The notes beneath the pieces were generated by a model, which was not told the origin of the DNA, did not search any database, and was given only the letters and a program-made list of their open reading frames with translations. A DNA stretch of 64,000 bases, from positions 22,229,501 through 22,293,500 of the forward strand of contig CM076148.1 in the NCBI GenBank assembly GCA_038025085.1, in the 5' to 3' direction. Positions 33,749 to 48,702 of the stretch are shown piece after piece; position 1 is the stretch's first letter; each line of letters starts with the position of its first letter. Source of the DNA: Tetragonia tetragonoides (taxonomy: Eukaryota > Streptophyta > Magnoliopsida > Caryophyllales > Aizoaceae). The position numbers and the translations under genes are program-made.

Positions 33749-36528
33749 TGTAACACCCCGAATTTCCGTCCAATTTAAAACCATTAAAAATCACGAGTTG
33801 CAGCAGAAATAAACTGGAAATTCGAAGTGTTACCGCCGTATTTAATGTTCAAATCAAATACAAGGCTAGAAAGGAAAATAAATGCTAGAGTTTCCAACCA
33901 AACATAATAGATAATTAAATACTTACTATCTTCCAACTAACTTAAAACAGGTAATCCAAAAGATATAAAAGTATTAAACTTATTAATTCTCATGCAAGAG
34001 AAATAATCTCATTACAATAATAAAAATCCCAATAATAGAAGTTCAAACTAAACAATAAATAAATGTTTTTAGAAGATATACTATCTTCTTGGCACGCCTT
34101 GGCTAGCTCGAATCCTCAAGCTACAATCCTGTCAATCTACTCCCCCATATAGACAAATTTCATATAGGTTCATCATAGGCCCACCATTGAAGAGAAATGG
34201 ACAACAAACACAAGTAAAACGAAAAACAACTAATCAACGATGCTGAGTAATGCATAACCACATAATCCATCTCAATCTCCAATATTAAGGCCACATTCTT
34301 AATCAAATAAGATATCATGCTTTAAGAATTAAAGACAACATGCTTTAAAAGTAAAGACACAATAATCACCAAATAATAGATCTCATGATTTATTATTATC
34401 CATTAGCCAAGTTCATTAGAGAGAAGAGAATCGCATGAATTGTCAAACCAACCGCAGTCGATTCAATAGGATCTAGTCCCGTGCACAGTGGTAAAAGAGG
34501 GATCAACCGTCCCGGAGTAAGATGACTCCCGAAGTACATCTACATGTTCCTAAGTATGCATACCCTCTCTCAACCCTTAGGTTTACAAGAAGAACAGTTT
34601 CATCCACAAAACTTCACTTGCCCAATCATCATATATGGATACAAGCTTTAACTAAATACATTGAGACCATAACCAATGGAACCAGTCAACATACCTAATG
34701 ACAAATTTCCATTCGCATCCTTCGGTGGATCCATTACCAAAGAAGTCTTAACTCTCAATTCAATTTAATATGGTGATCACATAACAAGCAATACACTTAA
34801 TCTTGGCATTCAAGTAACACAATATGGTTACAAATTTCCGATGGCATTTTACATGAATGGCATCTAGGCCTCAATTCAAAACCACCTAATTCAATAGTCA
34901 AAGTTCATATTAACTTATTGACGTAACATGCTTCTAACATGAATCCACATGCTTACTAACATGATACAAATATAGCAATTTCGAGGTATATCCAATTGGA
35001 CAATTATTAACATAATTTTCGTTCAAAAACCAACAAATAAACATGCATCTCCTCATATGAATATTAATCAAGTAGACATTGCTACACAAGTGAATTTCCA
35101 ACATTATACATGAATTCAATAACATATAATTCTATACGAATCAGCACAAGGAAATCAACATCAATTATCCCTTTCAAATATTCACAAGTCCAAATATGAA
35201 TTCACATTCCTAATTCAATACTAGACAAATGAATACAAATCCCAAACGATATGAATTATGACAAAGAGATTACATAATTCATAGAGACATCAATTACCTT
35301 TAAGAATAGGCAATCACGACAATCAAATAACGTAAGCTCCTTACGTTCAAGCGCGGTCAACGGATCCTAACAAATCCACAATGTAACAATAGTCAATACC
35401 TTGACTTCTAACCACTTTATCAAACTTTAAAGATGATTTAGTACCCTTAATTTAATTAATTAAGTTGCTGGAAATTTCAGTTACTCATGCATGCTCAAAG
35501 TTTCCAAAAACGAATTTGCATAAACCAAAAAAGTAAACTTTCCAAAATCCTAAACAAGTGAACTAGTCAAAGCAAGTCAACACCCAAAGCACATCACCAC
35601 CACCAGCAGACCTGCTGGTGGCTGGCCGCCGATGGCAGCCACGGCAGGCGGCTGCGACAGCCGTGCCCACGATTCTCTTTCCTTTTTTCTCTTTTTTTTT
35701 TTTAAATCCAATTCACATAACCCTAATCTAACTAAATCTACCATTATTTCCAGATTTAATTAAATTACAAAGATCCAACATTTTTCATTCAAACTTGATT
35801 CAATTAAATAAAAACCACAAACCAAACCCTAATCATGATTCTATCATGAAAGTTTAATAGAATCTAACAAACCCTAGATAAAACTAACTTAGGGTTTATC
35901 ATACAAAAACTAGGGTTCATAAAAACATACTTGAATTGAATCAAAAAGATTTTAATAATCAAGGGAAACCAAGTTAGAACACTTACTCGAAAATTCAAGT
36001 GATTAAAACTGAGCAAGATGGATCGTGAAAAGTGATAAACTTTCTCCTTCTTTTGCTCTGGGATTTTCGGCCGTGTGAGTGAAGAGAGAGAGAGCGATTT
36101 TTTTTTGTTTAGTAAAGAATCAGTTATTTGAGAAAGCTGAGTGTATTTAGGAACCCAAATACAGTCCTTCCTTAACTAGACTTTTCTTTCCTAAAAACTC
36201 TCCTTAATTCCCTCCACTTACCAAATATTTAGGAAACCAAATTTTGAAAATAAAATCAGCATATGGGTGCCTTATTTTCGGCCATATAGCCGAAAATAAT
36301 GGCCCAATCCTTGCTCACAATTTCGGCCATTACAGAAATTACAGCCCATTAAATTTCTTTTTATTTATTTGGCCCAATTATAATTTAATTAGGTCTAAAA
36401 CCAAAACGCAATATTAATTAGGCAACTTTAAACATTTATGAGCCCAATTAATTATTTTAAATCCGAAATCGCATTTTCTTTTTAAGTAATTATTATTCTA
36501 AAATGAATAAAAATTACGGGGTATTACA
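33749..36528 (-). repeat. Gypsy-2 3' LTR
   Basis: Aligns along its length with 41767-44587, with scattered substitutions and small indels. The largest difference is the poly-T tract (about 10 T here, about 40 T in the other LTR near 44141-44178). Confidence 0.9.
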
Positions 36529-36793
36529 TCCTTACCCCCTTAAAAGAAGTTTCGTCCTCGAAACTTAGGATTACCACCAAAGTGAAGCTAGTTCCATAAG
36601 GCGAAGTTTTTCTACCACACTTTCAAAGTTCAATACACAACATGTAACTCGAAAGTTTAAAGTTTCACAACTTTTCCAAATAACAAAATGAGCATGATGC
36701 AATGCAACGCAATGAGTTTTCCAGTCTTTGTTTCTTTTTCTTTTTGTGGATTGTTACACCCTTCCCCCCTTAAAAAGGTTTCGACCTCGAAAC
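36529..36793 (-). other. Gypsy-2 3' untranslated region with duplicated polypurine/hairpin module
   Basis: On the minus strand, gtttcgaggacgaaac followed by ttcttttaagggggtaagga touches the LTR (36529-36564). A second copy, gtttcgaggtcgaaacc then ttaaggggggaa, lies at 36752-36793, about 230 bp away, and is followed by 'gggtgtaaca'. Confidence 0.7.
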
Positions 36794-36798
36794 CAAAG

Positions 36799-37180
36799 TT
36801 AAGTACCTTGTTCGAACAATTGAGGATAACGTTTGCGCATGTCAGCCTCAGTTTTCCAAGTTGCCCCTTCGACTTTGTGGTTAGTCCACAACACTTTCAC
36901 AAGATTGATCGTAGACGCACGAGTTTTCTTCATTTTCTCGTCTAGGATCCGCACACGTTTAGTTCGCTCCTCAAGGACTCGAACTGGTTGCTCTTCATAG
37001 GTAAGTGTGTCGTCTAACACTACCTTTTCTGGGTTCAGCACAGGACTCGGATCATGGTGATATCTCTTGGGTTGTGACACGTGGAACACATCGTGCACTT
37101 GCTCCAAATCCATAGGCATAACAAGCCTATAAGAGACCTCTCCAACTCTTTCAAGAATCTCATAAGGTCCAATGTACTTT
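36799..37180 (-). pseudogene. Gypsy-2 integrase C-terminal tail and chromodomain
   Basis: Minus-strand reading contains VHDVFHVSQPKRYHHDPSP, the EEQPVRVLEERTKR linker and a chromodomain-like block (STINLVKVLWTNHKVEGATWKTEADMRKRYPQLF) with its aromatic residues intact. The sequence upstream (37120-37180) is the 'YIGPYEILERVGEVSY' type region. The integrase core that should come before it is missing. Confidence 0.85.
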
Positions 37181-37225
37181 GTTGAACAACTTCTAGTTAT
37201 CCAGATCGTTGAACAACTTCTAGTT
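37181..37225. repeat. 18-bp duplication at the integrase deletion junction
   Basis: gttgaacaacttctagtt occurs at 37181-37198 and again at 37208-37225, separated by atccagatc. It sits exactly where integrase C-terminal sequence meets sequence just after RNase H, so it marks the repair scar of the deletion. Confidence 0.8.
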
Positions 37226-37649
37226 ACAACTTTCTGAATTCCTCACACAAATCATACGGTAGTACCATCATGCTATTCACAGTGTGCGAAGTCTTCCTAC
37301 TCAACCCATCAGCCACTACATTGGCCTTTCCGTCTTGATCCTGAATATCCAGATCGTACTCAGATATCAACTCGAGCCATCTTCGTTGCCTCATATTCAA
37401 CTCCTTTTGACTGAAGATGCACTTGAAACTCTTGTGATCCATAAAGATCTTGCAACGAGGTCCATACAAGTAATGCCTCCAAATTTTCAAGGCAAAAATC
37501 ACAGCAGCTAGCTCCATGTCGTGAGTAGGGTAGTTCTTCTCATACACTTTCAACTGGCGAGAGGCTTATGCAACCACCTTGCCATTCTGCATAAGCACAC
37601 ACCCCAGCCCATTCTTTGAAGCGTCACTGTACACCTCAAATCCTTCCGT
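37226..37649 (-). pseudogene. Gypsy-2 RNase H
   Basis: The open segment 37224-37553 has [47 protein letters not shown] and [12 protein letters not shown]. The upstream 'YSDAS'-type region (37554-37649) is broken by stops. It ends at the deletion junction. Confidence 0.85.
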
Positions 37650-38162
37650 TCAGGATGGTAAAGTCAACACTGGTGCCGTTGTCAACCTCTTCTTAAGCTC
37701 TTGAAAAGCTTCTTCACATTGTTCAGTCCACTTGTACTTCGTCTCCTTTTTCATCAAATTTGTGATAGGTCTAGCTACCTTGGAGAAGTCTTGCAATAAT
37801 CTCCTATAGTAGCCAGCCAAACCGAGAAAACTTCTCACCTCAGTCACACTTTTCGGAGAAGGCCAATCCATGACTGCCCGAATCTTAGAAGGGTCTACAG
37901 AGACTCCTTCTTTAGAGATAATGTGCACAAGAAAGGCAACACACTCTAGCCAAAACTCACACTTTGAGAGTTTAGCGTACAAATTCTCATTTCGCAACAC
38001 CTCCAAAACAGTCTTCAAGTGTCTTGCGTGTTCCTCCTCGTCTTTCGAATACACCAAAATATCATCGATAAACACGACCACAAAACTATCCAGATATGGT
38101 ATAAAGGTGTTATTCATCATCTCCATAAACTTGGAAGGTGCATTAGTTAACCCAAATGGCAT
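37650..38162 (-). pseudogene. Gypsy-2 reverse transcriptase, C-terminal half
   Basis: Open for 170 codons: [12 protein letters not shown], catalytic [31 protein letters not shown], then [15 protein letters not shown] and the connection to RNase H. It is separated from the N-terminal half only by one stop codon (GHY-stop), so the RT is nearly intact. Confidence 0.88.
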
Positions 38163-38171
38163 AACAGTAAA

Positions 38172-39552
38172 CTAATAATGCCCATACCTTGTCCTAAAGG
38201 CAGTTTTCGCAATGTCGACCTCATCAGCTCTGAGCTGATGATAACCAGATCGCAAATCCACCTTCAAAAACACTCCACCTCCTTGGAGTTGATCGAACAG
38301 GTCTTCAATTCTAGGTAGGGAATACCTATTCTTGACAGTGACCTTATTCAACTCACGGTAATTAATGCAGAGACGCAAACTACCGTCCTTCTTACGCACA
38401 AATAGAACTGGTGCGCCCCAAGGTGAGACACTAGGTCTAATGTACACTTTATCCAACAACTCCTCTAATTGCTCATTCAGTTCTTTCATCTCTAAAGGTG
38501 CCATTCTATACGGTGCCCTCGAAATCGGACCTGTACCAGGAACTAGGTCGATCTGAAACACAGTATCCCTTACTGTTGGCATACCAGGAATCTCCTTAGG
38601 AAAGACATCCGGAAACTCATTGACCACGTCAATCTTTGAGATTTCCTTGTCTACTCCCTCTACATTCTGAATGTGACACAAAAATCCCTCACATCCTTTC
38701 TCTAAGTGCTTTTTCGCCACTAACATTGAAATGATCCCAATTCCTCCCTTAGTGACTATTCCTTTATAAGAGATTCTATTACCTCTAGGTCCTTTCAGCG
38801 ATATCTTTTGCTCACTACAATCGATTCTCGCTTTATACTTATTAAGCCAGTTCATACCTAGAATAACATCAAAATCTTCTAATTGAAACTCAATTAGGTA
38901 TGTAGGCAGTTCAGACCCTGCAATGTTCACTCGAACGTTGGAATGGATTACTCTACGCAATACTACCTTCCTAGTAGGAGTGGTTATACTAGTCTCTAAA
39001 GGTTCTGTGACAGTTGAGCTTTGAATTTCCCCATTTTTCTTAACAAAGTTTTTAGATATGAATGTATGTGATGCTCCAGAATCAAATAACACATAGACAG
39101 GCAAAGAATTTACAAGAAACGTACCAGTCACCATATTGTTTGCCGCATCAGCCTGTGCTTGATTCATCACAAACAAACGACCTCCATTTCTGTTCTGGTT
39201 GCCATTATTTTTCTGAACATTTCCAGCCTGTCCATTCAGCCCATTCTGTCGATTACTACCCTGATTGTTGCTATTCTGACCCTGAGCTGCAGGAGCTTGC
39301 TTATTGTTGTTGCCCCCACCATTGTTCACGGTCTTTCCCTTCTGAGGACAATCAAAAGAACGATGCCCCAACTCTCGACAAGTGTAGCACCTCACCTTAT
39401 TTCCAGCACAATCGAGTCCTGTGTGATTCTTATTGCATCTGTTGCAAATGTAGGGTTTACCCTTCCAACCCCCATTACCTTTATGGCCACTTCCATTGCC
39501 ATTCTTGCCATTTCCATTCTTGGAATTCCCACCCTCATTGTGGTTATTCCCC

Positions 39553-39590
<38 letters not shown>

Positions 39591-39680
39591 GCCATTCTGG
39601 TTGTTCCCTCCCCGGAACTTTTCCTTCTTCTCACCACCACTACCCTGATGGTCCTCAAACTTTCTCTTCTTCCTAGTCAC
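38172..39680 (-). pseudogene. Gypsy-2 nucleocapsid-protease-RT open segment (502 codons)
   Basis: The longest open stretch in the window. Order: basic and Asn/Gly-rich linker with a run of Asn encoded by a (GTT)n tract at 39553-39591; two CCHC-like knuckles ([13 protein letters not shown] and [14 protein letters not shown]); protease [13 protein letters not shown] and [10 protein letters not shown]; a linker; RT beginning [52 protein letters not shown] (Asp of the usual CIDY is Asn) and [10 protein letters not shown]. It ends at a stop after YGHY. The annotated ATG is only the first Met after a stop; gag should read in from upstream. Confidence 0.88.
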
Positions 39681-40426
39681 CTCCTCTCGTTGCTTTTAAA
39701 TCGCAGCTTGATTCGCAGCCCGATTGTAAGCCTCTTGCACAGTTCGACACTTAAAACCTCCAAAAGATTCACGAATGGTCCAGTACAACCCATTTTGGAA
39801 TCTACGGGGCGTTTTCTCTTCTGTGGAGACTAACTCTCCAGCAAAACGAGCAAGGTCGTAAAACTTTTCAGCATCTTCTTAAACAGTCATCCTTCCCTGG
39901 ATAAAGTTCGAGAACTCGTTATATTTCTGGTCCTGGAGATATTCTTGGTAGAATTCCTCTCGAAGAGCCATTTTGAACATTTCCCAATTAAACCCCGGTC
40001 GAGCTCTAATTGAGGTAACGTTGGTTGTCCACCATCGATTGGCCTTCTTTCGTAACAGATAGATGGCACTATCTACCTTGAGTTCCTTTGGGCACCCCGT
40101 TATCGCGAAGATCTTCTCGAGGTCCCGCGTCCAGTCATCAAGTAGTACGGGTCCTCGTGCCCCTAAAAAATGGGCGGGTTATGCCCTTTGATCTTCTTGG
40201 ATACGGCGGCGAAGTCGTCACCCCCAGTAACGCTTGTGTCCTCCATTTGCATCATCTGCGCGATGAATGCATTGCACTGCACCAAAGCTTGCTGCAACTG
40301 AGCAAGTTGCGCTGGTAAGGCTTGCGTCATTTGTTCCCCATTTCCGACACCTCCGTTGTCGTCATTATTATCTCCCATCGAACTGTTCGAACCTTCGACT
40401 CTTTGTCTGTTTCGTCTAGGTGACAT
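39681..40426 (-). pseudogene. Gypsy-2 gag N-terminal and capsid region
   Basis: Starts MSPRRNRQRVEGSN at 40426 and is open to 40163. A frameshift there moves the capsid homology (GPVLLDDWTRDLEKIFAI, ELKVDSAIYLLRKKANRWW) into another frame. A further stop near 39700 precedes the knuckle-protease segment. Gag would assemble the virus-like particle; the frameshift prevents this. Confidence 0.8.
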
Positions 40427-40928
40427 AGCGACCTAAAGGATCAACAAAAATCAAAAGAAAAAGGGTATTAGCTACCCATATCACACTCAGGTGCGATAAT
40501 CACAACTAATATATACACTTAACTCATATATATGTTCACTAGCCAACTAGGGCTCTAAGCTCTTATTGCGTTCAAGCATGGCCTTATCACACTCTTGCGT
40601 ACTAGAAAGTTCAAGTTTCAATTGACTTTGTTCTTTCTCATAATAAACAAATAACAATCAAACGAAACATCCATGCCTTTTCATAGGCGCTTTCACCATA
40701 CTCATGCTCCAAATTAGCAAGTAAATAACACATTTCTTGCAAAAGTCAATCTCATAAATCAAATTTTCATAGTATCTGTTCCAAAAATGAGGACTTGTCA
40801 CACCAAGCCTCCATAGCATGAATAAGGTAAAAACAATAACATTCTAACATATTATCAAAGCAATTGGCTCACAGGCCCAATTAAAGTCTCATATAGTTTA
40901 CTCCATCAAAACTAAATAAAACTAAGAA
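40427..40928 (-). other. Gypsy-2 spacer between ORF0 and gag
   Basis: About 500 bp with no ORF. On the minus strand a ttgatcctttag sequence, acceptor-like, lies shortly before the gag ATG. Confidence 0.5.
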
Positions 40929-41550
40929 CTACGCTCCTCTTGTGCGGTTCCTCAAAGGGTAGCGACACACATGTGTCACAATGACCTCTTCCTCCTCTTC
41001 CTCCTCCATGGGTTCCTCTTCCTCTGGATCCTCCTCTTCTTCAGTAGGGGTCCTTGGCTCGTTTGTTTCCCCATTCAGGCCCACGGGCCAGTCTCTCACC
41101 GCGCTAGGCCTAGGTGGCCTTGCAGGAACCTCAGGAACAGCAGGTATAGGCTCCTCTGGAGTCATCTGATCGTTCTCTTGTGGTTGTGGATCGTATCCTC
41201 CCACATTCGCCATGAACATCTGGGTGGTCTCGATCCCATGCATACGCCTTAGTCATCAATGACTCCAATGTCTCCTCTTAGGGGTAATCTCTATCGATGC
41301 GTATATCCCAGTCCATTCGCAGCTCTTCGTGGAATTTATACCACTTGAGCGACGCATAGATGAAGCTATTGATGAAGTGATAGGCCTTCATCCTCTCTGA
41401 GCGTGTCGTGGAGTGAACGCCATGGTGTTCGTTGTATCGTTCGAACACCTCCCGAACGAGGTCAAAGTACTCCTCTAGACGGTCTTCATCATATCTAAGA
41501 TCACGCGGATCCATAGGTGTCACAGGTCGTTCAACATTTACCATATGCAA
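40929..41550 (-). pseudogene. Gypsy-2 ORF0 (extra 5' ORF), one frameshift
   Basis: 41550-41278 encodes a charged, probably helical segment (RLEEYFDLVREVFERYNEHH ... FHEELRMDWDIRIDRDYP). A stop and frameshift near 41250 separate it from 41243-40929, which is Pro-rich, then strongly acidic (a run of Glu near the end), and finishes with a basic CRYPLRNRTRGA. Total length would be about 205 residues. It occupies the same place as ORF0 in Gypsy-1/3 but shows no obvious sequence similarity to it. No known domain recognised. Confidence 0.6.
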
Positions 41551-41750
41551 GCGAGAAACAACACGTTAATACTTCACCCGAGTACTTCATATAATACCAA
41601 ATAAAAAAATAACCAACCAACTTATTTCGGCTTATAAGGCTTTTATACACATAACTTAAGTCTATTTAAATTTTTGACTATGAGCACATCATAATGATAT
41701 ACTTTCCCCAATGTGTCAGTCATACTCTTAGGTCAAAAACTCCTAACATA

Positions 41751-41763
41751 GGCTCTGATACCA
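41751..41763 (-). other. Gypsy-2 primer-binding site
   Basis: The minus strand reads TGGTATCAGAGCC, 3 nt from the 5' LTR end; initiator-Met tRNA type. Confidence 0.85.
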
Positions 41764-41766
41764 ACT

Positions 41767-44147
41767 TGTAACACCCCGAATTTCCGTCCAATTTAAAACC
41801 ATTTAAAATCACGAGTCGCAGCGGAAATACACTGGAAATTCGAAGCGTTATCGCCGTATTTAATGTTCAAATCAAATACAAGGCTAGAAAGGAAAATAAA
41901 TTCTAGAGTTCCCAACCAAACATAATAGATAATTAAATACTAACTATCTTCCAACTAACTTAAAACAGGTAATCCAAAAGAAATAAAAGTATTGAACTTA
42001 TTAATTCTCATGCAAGAGAATTAATCTCATTACAATAATAAAAATCCGAATAATAGAAGTTCCAAACTAAACAATAAATAAATGTTTTTAGAAGATATAC
42101 TATGTTCTTCGCACGCCTTCCCCAGCTCAACTCCTCGAGCTACAATCGTGTCAGTCTACTCGCCCATATAGACAAATTCCATATAGGTTCATCATAGGCC
42201 CATGAAGAGATATAGACACCAAACACAAGTAAAAAGAAAAACAACTAATCAACGATGCTGAGTAATTCATAACCACATAATCCATCTTAATCTCCAATAT
42301 TAAGTCCACATGCTTAATCAAATAAGATATCATGCTTTAAGAATTAAAGACAACATGCTTTAAAAGTAAAGACACAATAATCACAAAATAATAATTCTCA
42401 TTATTTATTATTATCCATTAGCCAAGTTCATTAGAGAGAAGAAAATCGCATGAATTGGCAAACCAACCGCAGTCGATTCAATAGGATCTTAGTCCCGTGC
42501 ACAGTGGCAAAAGAGGGATCAACCGTCCCGGAGTAAGATGACTCCCGAAGTACTTCTAGATGTTCCTAAGTATGCATACCCTCTCTCAACCCTTAGGTTT
42601 ACAAGAAGAACAGTTTTATCCACAAAACTTCACTTGCCCAATTATTATATATGGATACATGCTTTAACTAAATACATTGAGGCCATATCCAATGGAACCA
42701 CTCAACATACCAAATGACAAATTCCCATTCGCATCATTCGGTGGATCCATTACCAAAAAAGTCTTAACTCTCAATTCAATTTAATATGGTGATCACATAA
42801 CAAGTAATACACATAATCTTTGCATTCAAGTAACACAATATGGTTACAAATTTTCGATGGCATTTTACATGAATGGCATCAAGGCCTCAATTCAAAACCA
42901 CCTAATTCAATAGTCAAAGTTCATATTAACTTATTGACGTAACATGCTTCTAACATGAATCCACATGCTTACTAACATGATTCAAAAATAGCAATTTCGA
43001 GATATATCCAATTGAACAATTATTAACATAATTTTTGTTCAATAACCAACAATAAACATGCATCTCCTCACATGAATATTAATCAAGTAGACATTGCTAC
43101 ACAAGTGAATTTTCAACATTATACATGCATTCACTAACATATAATTCTATACGAATTATCACAAGGCAGTAAACATCAATTATCCCTTTCAAATATTCAC
43201 AAGTCCAAATATGAATTCACATTCCTAATTTAATACTAGACAAATGAATACAAATCCCAAATGATATGAATTATGACAAAGAGATTACATAATTCATAGA
43301 GACATGAATTACCTTTAAGAATAGGCAATCACGACAATCAAATGACGTAAGTTCCTTATGTTCAAGCGCGGTCAACGGGTCCTAACAAATCCACAATGTA
43401 ACAATAGTCAATACCTTGACTTATAAACCACTTTATCAAACTTTAAAGATGATTTAATACCCTTAATTTAATTAATTAAGTTGCTGAAAATTTCAGTTAC
43501 TCATGCATGCTCAAAGTTTCCAAAAACGAATTTGCATAAAACAAAATAGGAAACTTTCCAAAATCTTAAACAAGTCAACTAGTCAAAGCAAGTCAACACC
43601 CAAACCACATCACCACCACCACCACCAGCGGGCCCCACCACCAGCAGACCCGCTGGTGGCTGGCCGTTGGCGGCAGCGACGGCAGCCGGCGGCGACAGCC
43701 GCACAGCGGCTGTGCCTCCCCACGGTTCTCTTTCCTTTTTTTTTTTTATTTAAAATCCAATTCACAAAACCCTAATCTAATTAAATCTACCATTATTTCC
43801 AGATTTAACTAAATTACAAACATCCAACCTTTTTCATTCAAACTTGATTCAATTCAATAAAAACCACAAACCAAACCCTAATCATGATTCTATCATGCAA
43901 AATTAATAGAATCTAACAAACCCTAGATAAAACTAACTTAGGGTTTATCATACAAAAACTAGGGTTTATAAAAACATACTTGAATTGAATCCAAAATCTT
44001 TTAATAATCAAAGGAAACCAATTTAGAACACTTACTTGAAAATTCAAGGGATTAAAACTGAGCAAGATGGATTGTGAAAAGTGATGAACTTTCTCCTTTT
44101 GCTCTAGGATTTTCGGCCGTGTGAGTGAAGAGATAGAGCCTTTTTTT

Positions 44148-44178
<31 letters not shown>

Positions 44179-44587
44179 GGGTAAAGAATCAGTTATGTGA
44201 GGAAGCTGAGTGTATTTAGGAACCCAAATACACTCCTTCCTTAACTAAACATTTCTTTCTTAAAAACTCTCCTTAATTCCCTCCACTTACCAAATACTTA
44301 AGAAACAAATAAAATCAGCATATTGGTGCCTTATTTTCGGCCATATAGCCAAAAATAATGGCCCAATCCTTGCTCAGAATTTCGGCCATTACCGAAAATA
44401 CAGCCCATTAAATTCCTTTTTATTTATTTCGCCCAATTATAATTTAATTAGGTCCAAAAGCAAAACCCAATATTATCGAGGCAACTTTAAACATTTATGA
44501 GCCCAATTAATTATTTTAAATACGAAATCGCATTTTCTTTTTAAGTAATTATTATTCTAAAATGAATAAAACTTACGGGGTATTACA
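41767..44587 (-). repeat. Gypsy-2 5' LTR
   Basis: Pairs with 33749-36528. Contains an expanded poly-T tract (44141-44178) and a CCACCA/GGC-rich block near 43610-43720 that also occurs in the other LTR. A 90-codon ORF there is low complexity. Confidence 0.9.
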
Positions 44588-44592
44588 ACTAT

Positions 44593-46425
44593 CGACGTCA
44601 TTATCCATGACTCGACACACTGAACTGTCACAAACACAAGGGTGGTTACTGCAACCTTTATCGCTAACGAGTAAATGCTAAGCAGAAATGACAACTAGGT
44701 ACCAAAAGGAAGCATCTAAACAAATTAAACATAAATATCGGAGTTATCTAGCCAACGGTCTTAAGTCCAATATAGTTTTATTACAACTTTGCCTTCAAGG
44801 GCACAAACCAAAAATCCCAACAATCCAAAGTAACCAATAAATCAACAGTTCTAGAGCGACATCCCACATTTAACCTTCTAGCAAACCGTCCTCACTCAGC
44901 TTCACCTGCACTTTGGTTTCCGTGACGGAAACAAGGTATAGAAGAAAAGAGAAGAAACAAAAGAAAACAAAAATCAGATAAACTGAATAAACGTCGTCCA
45001 TACAGAGTAAACACACTTTCGCAAAACTTACCTGGGTTTTAGAAGAATTATTGAAATTCATTTGCATGCACAAGTAGTCATACAATCAAGCACACGCATA
45101 CTCAGTATTCAATTACTTGCAATTCTTTCTTTAGTGATCATTCGAACACAAATAGATAAACCATCTTGTTTAGAGTAATAAGAGAGAGAATAGAACAACG
45201 ATTACCCATACTGTTCATAGATAGATATAGACATGCCATGGACTTGCTCTAGTGTATACTCACACTACCTCTAACATAATAATCGATATGTAGAGAATTA
45301 AACAATGGGGAATGATCCGTCCCGAACACACTACGAGGTGTCCATAAAAGTAACTTGGGAATCACGCATCCCTAGACTACATCAGTTAGGTAAGTCTCGA
45401 AAGCTCGACTACTCCTTAGGATCCCTTAGGAGTCTTATTCTCATTTATAATTCAATTCACATACTTGCATTGATTGACCTAGTGGTACAACGAGACCACG
45501 ACATACTACTTCATTTCATGCTCATGATAATGAATAATAATAGCAACGATAGTGACATAAAAGCTTATTTACAATAGTCATGCTTCATATATGTCTAACC
45601 AAATTTCTGCAGCAATTCGGCAGTAAATCAAGGTATCCAAAAATTACACTTTCACAAATAAACCAACCAAGATATAGTAGATGCTCATTAGCGCTCAATA
45701 ATAACCCATTCCAATTAGCAAGTATATTATATCATAATAATACTAGAAATTCAACATTGCCATACATGCTCAATAATTAGCATATGAACTAATTAATTAA
45801 CGAAACTTCATAAACTTGTCATACTCAATATAATTCACATTTACAGTGAAGAATATATTTCAAATTCTCATAATTAACAAAGATATAATTTAATCATGCT
45901 TCGCATATTAAATTCACAATAATAATCAATTAGCACATAACACATCAAAATAGTTTTGATGGGGCTTTGGAAAGAGGTAGGCACAATCGCTTACCTAACA
46001 AACGCTCACTACGCAGTAAGTAACTTGGCTAATCACAACCCGATCACGCTTGTCCGTTTGTTCTTAATGAAAATAATTACCGAGACATAATTAGTAAATA
46101 CGAAAATTCAAACAGTACTGAAATTGTAAACTAATATTTTATTAAATTTATTGATTTATTCCAATCAATCTAGGCTTTTGAAAATCCGGATTCGGACTCC
46201 GAACGATTATTGAAAAATAAAAATTATTATTGAAAAATACTTAAAAATACGAAATTAATTAAAAATAAAATACAAAATTTGAAACCCTAACTTATTGTGC
46301 AAGTCACGACCACGGTCACCCACAAGGGGACCCATGGTCGGACCCATCACCACCCATCGACCACCGTGGTCGGCGGTGGGCTCGCTGGTGACCAGCGGCC
46401 AAGAGAGAGAAAGAGAGAGAGAGTG
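44593..46425 (-). repeat. Gypsy-1 5' LTR, middle piece
   Basis: Matches the Gypsy-1 3' LTR from about 24455 to 26300 in the same orientation. Bounded on the left by Gypsy-2 and on the right by Gypsy-3, which inserted into its G/A-rich tract. Confidence 0.9.
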
Positions 46426-48511
<2,086 letters not shown>

Positions 48512-48513
48512 AA

Positions 48514-48527
48514 TGGTATCAGAGCCC
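48514..48527 (+). other. Gypsy-3 primer-binding site
   Basis: tggtatcagagccc, 2 nt after the 5' LTR; initiator-Met tRNA type. Confidence 0.85.
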
Positions 48528-48702
48528 TAGGTTTAAAAGGTTGCATAGGTTTAATAAATGAACTAATAAAGATTAGTTTCACTTTGGGGAAAATAAAATA
48601 TAATTGAAGCCGTTGAGCGTAGTAGTCTTAGAAGATAGGAATTACTTGAAATCACCTTAATTGTGATTTAAATGTTCTTATTGTTTGATTTCCCTTTTGT
48701 AG

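Larger units (their letters stand above)
33749..44587 (-). mobile_element. Gypsy-2: chromovirus inserted in the Gypsy-1 5' LTR
   Basis: Perfect 5-bp TSD actat (33744-33748 and 44588-44592). The LTRs start and end TGTAATACC.../...GTGTTACA on the minus strand and are 2.78 and 2.82 kb long. The internal region, 36529-41766, encodes ORF0, gag and an incomplete pol in the minus orientation. Its sequence differs from Gypsy-1/3, so it is another family of the same chromovirus group. The integrase core is deleted, so it cannot transpose alone. Confidence 0.9.

Noticed and set aside
39062..39833. Plus-strand ORFs of 204 and 224 codons (Cys/His/Ser-rich and Val-rich)
   Set aside because: They are antisense to the Gypsy-2 Asn/Gly-rich gag linker and knuckles; open only because of the codon composition of the real strand.
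44870..45085. Repeated small ORF beginning MYDYLCMQMNFN at 24757, 44870, 47981 and 54611
   Set aside because: It is present in every LTR of the Gypsy-1/3 family at the same LTR position, overlaps the end of the LTR, and its C-terminus changes by frameshift between copies; no evidence of coding.
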